A program made the translations under genes and the position numbers. From NCBI RefSeq assembly GCF_900105965.1, contig NZ_FNTV01000001.1, forward strand, positions 868,001 to 932,000: DNA of 64,000 nt, read 5' to 3'. Within the stretch, counting starts at the first letter, position 1. Each line of letters opens with the position of its first letter. Below the pieces are notes generated by a model. The model was given only the letters and a program-made list of their open reading frames with translations. It did no database searches and was not told the origin of the DNA. Below are positions 63,457 to 64,000 of the stretch, piece after piece. This stretch comes from Arthrobacter alpinus. Lineage in GTDB: Bacteria; Actinomycetota; Actinomycetes; Actinomycetales; Micrococcaceae.

Positions 63457-64000
63457 TAGAACGCCGCCTCAGTCTTCCAAGTAACCGGCCCGCCTGGACG
63501 GAACGTCAGACCCTCAAGGCCAGCAAGGCGCGCCGCATCCTCAGGAGTAGCGCCGGCACGAATCAACGTACCCATCGCATCAGCCTTGGCAGACAACGCC
63601 TCGGCTGCCTCAATCGGCGTCAGCCCCTCATCAGCATTCGGAACAAGCATCGCCTGATCCATCCGTGCCGACTTCATCTGGTCGATCTGTTCCGGCGTCT
63701 TCTGCAGAACGTCAGCCCAAATTGACTCTTCCGGCTCACCGGAAGCGGCAGCCTTGGAAGCAGCATCGTACTTCTCAGAAATACTGTGCCGCTCGATGGG
63801 GAACCATCCAACCTCGATGGTTGACTTATCTGAACGCTTCTCATCCCCAGCGAAAAGGAACGCATAGCTGAACGTTTGAGCCAATCCTGCAGTCGCCCGA
63901 GTCTGCAAATCCTCACAGCGGAAAACTAGCCCATCCGCCGACGCCTTAGCGCCCTCAGCTGACTGATTATCCGGCGCAAGAATGGAAATCGGGGTACGCG
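63456..64000 (-). CDS. Portal protein, SPP1 gp6-like (partial, 5' part outside)
   Basis: C-terminal about 180 codons; open through the window end. Visible: RTPISILAPDNQSAEGAKAS, ADGLVFRCEDLQTRATAGLA, TFSYAFLFAGDEKRSD, IEVGWFPIERHSISEKYDAA. The ILAPDNQSAEGA and clip-helix region fit the SPP1 gp6-like portal family, the vertex ring through which DNA is packed. The terminase should lie further right. Confidence 0.82.
   Translation of the reverse strand, partial: RTPISILAPDNQSAEGAKASADGLVFRCEDLQTRATAGLAQTFSYAFLFAGDEKRSDKSTIEVGWFPIERHSISEKYDAASKAAASGEPEESIWADVLQKTPEQIDQMKSARMDQAMLVPNADEGLTPIEAAEALSAKADAMGTLIRAGATPEDAARLAGLEGLTFRPGGPVTWKTEAAF

Overview
The window looks like chromosome of a high-GC actinobacterium of the Arthrobacter type (Micrococcaceae). 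The evidence is an actinobacterial division and cell-wall cluster without ftsA (murD-ftsW-murG-murC-ftsQ-ftsZ-pgeF-yggS-sepF-yggT-divIVA), a GlnA2/GlnE pair, a polyphosphate glucokinase and many leaderless genes. The genus is inferred from content and gene order only.

Region 1 (1-33.65 kb) is core chromosome. It carries division and peptidoglycan precursor genes (1-11.2 kb), then lspA, an RluA-family pseudouridine synthase, dnaE, a membrane protein, hisD and nrdR (11.2-19 kb). A reverse-strand group of an SDR oxidoreductase, ppgK and map follows, then panB. From 23 to 32.4 kb lies a glutamine block: glnA2, glnE, a fused binding-protein/permease, its ATPase and glutaminase glsA. This block is interrupted by a convergent sulfatase gene. 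A GNAT gene, a 66-residue HTH regulator behind twin operators, and a csbD gene close the region. murG carries a one-base deletion in a G run that breaks its frame in this sequence.

Region 2 (33.7-42.4 kb) is accessory DNA at the left end of a prophage. It holds several small HTH or excisionase-like genes (two in tandem duplicate), an HTH protein with two helicase-associated domains, an Abi_2/AbiF-type HEPN gene directly preceded by a structured, terminator-ended RNA, and an Xre-type HTH gene overlapping a SecB-like chaperone gene, which resembles a toxin-antitoxin-chaperone (TAC) module. Many genes here are leaderless, with a TANNNT box 5-7 nt before the start codon.

Region 3 (42.4-64 kb) is the late region of a siphovirus-like prophage, transcribed right to left. 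In transcription order it has an SPP1-type portal (cut by the window end), a MuF-like protein, scaffold, decoration protein, gpE-type capsid, connector and neck genes, tail tube, tail assembly chaperone with a G GGA AAC -1 frameshift site, tape measure with an M23 peptidase domain, distal tail and hub proteins, and a beta-helix fibre. Next come an acyltransferase cargo gene flanked by two copies of a 46-residue plus-strand mini-gene, a coiled-coil membrane protein, a membrane-anchored collagen-like protein, a CHAP endolysin, an unknown protein and a holin-like protein. No integrase, terminase or replication gene is visible, so the prophage must extend past position 64000.
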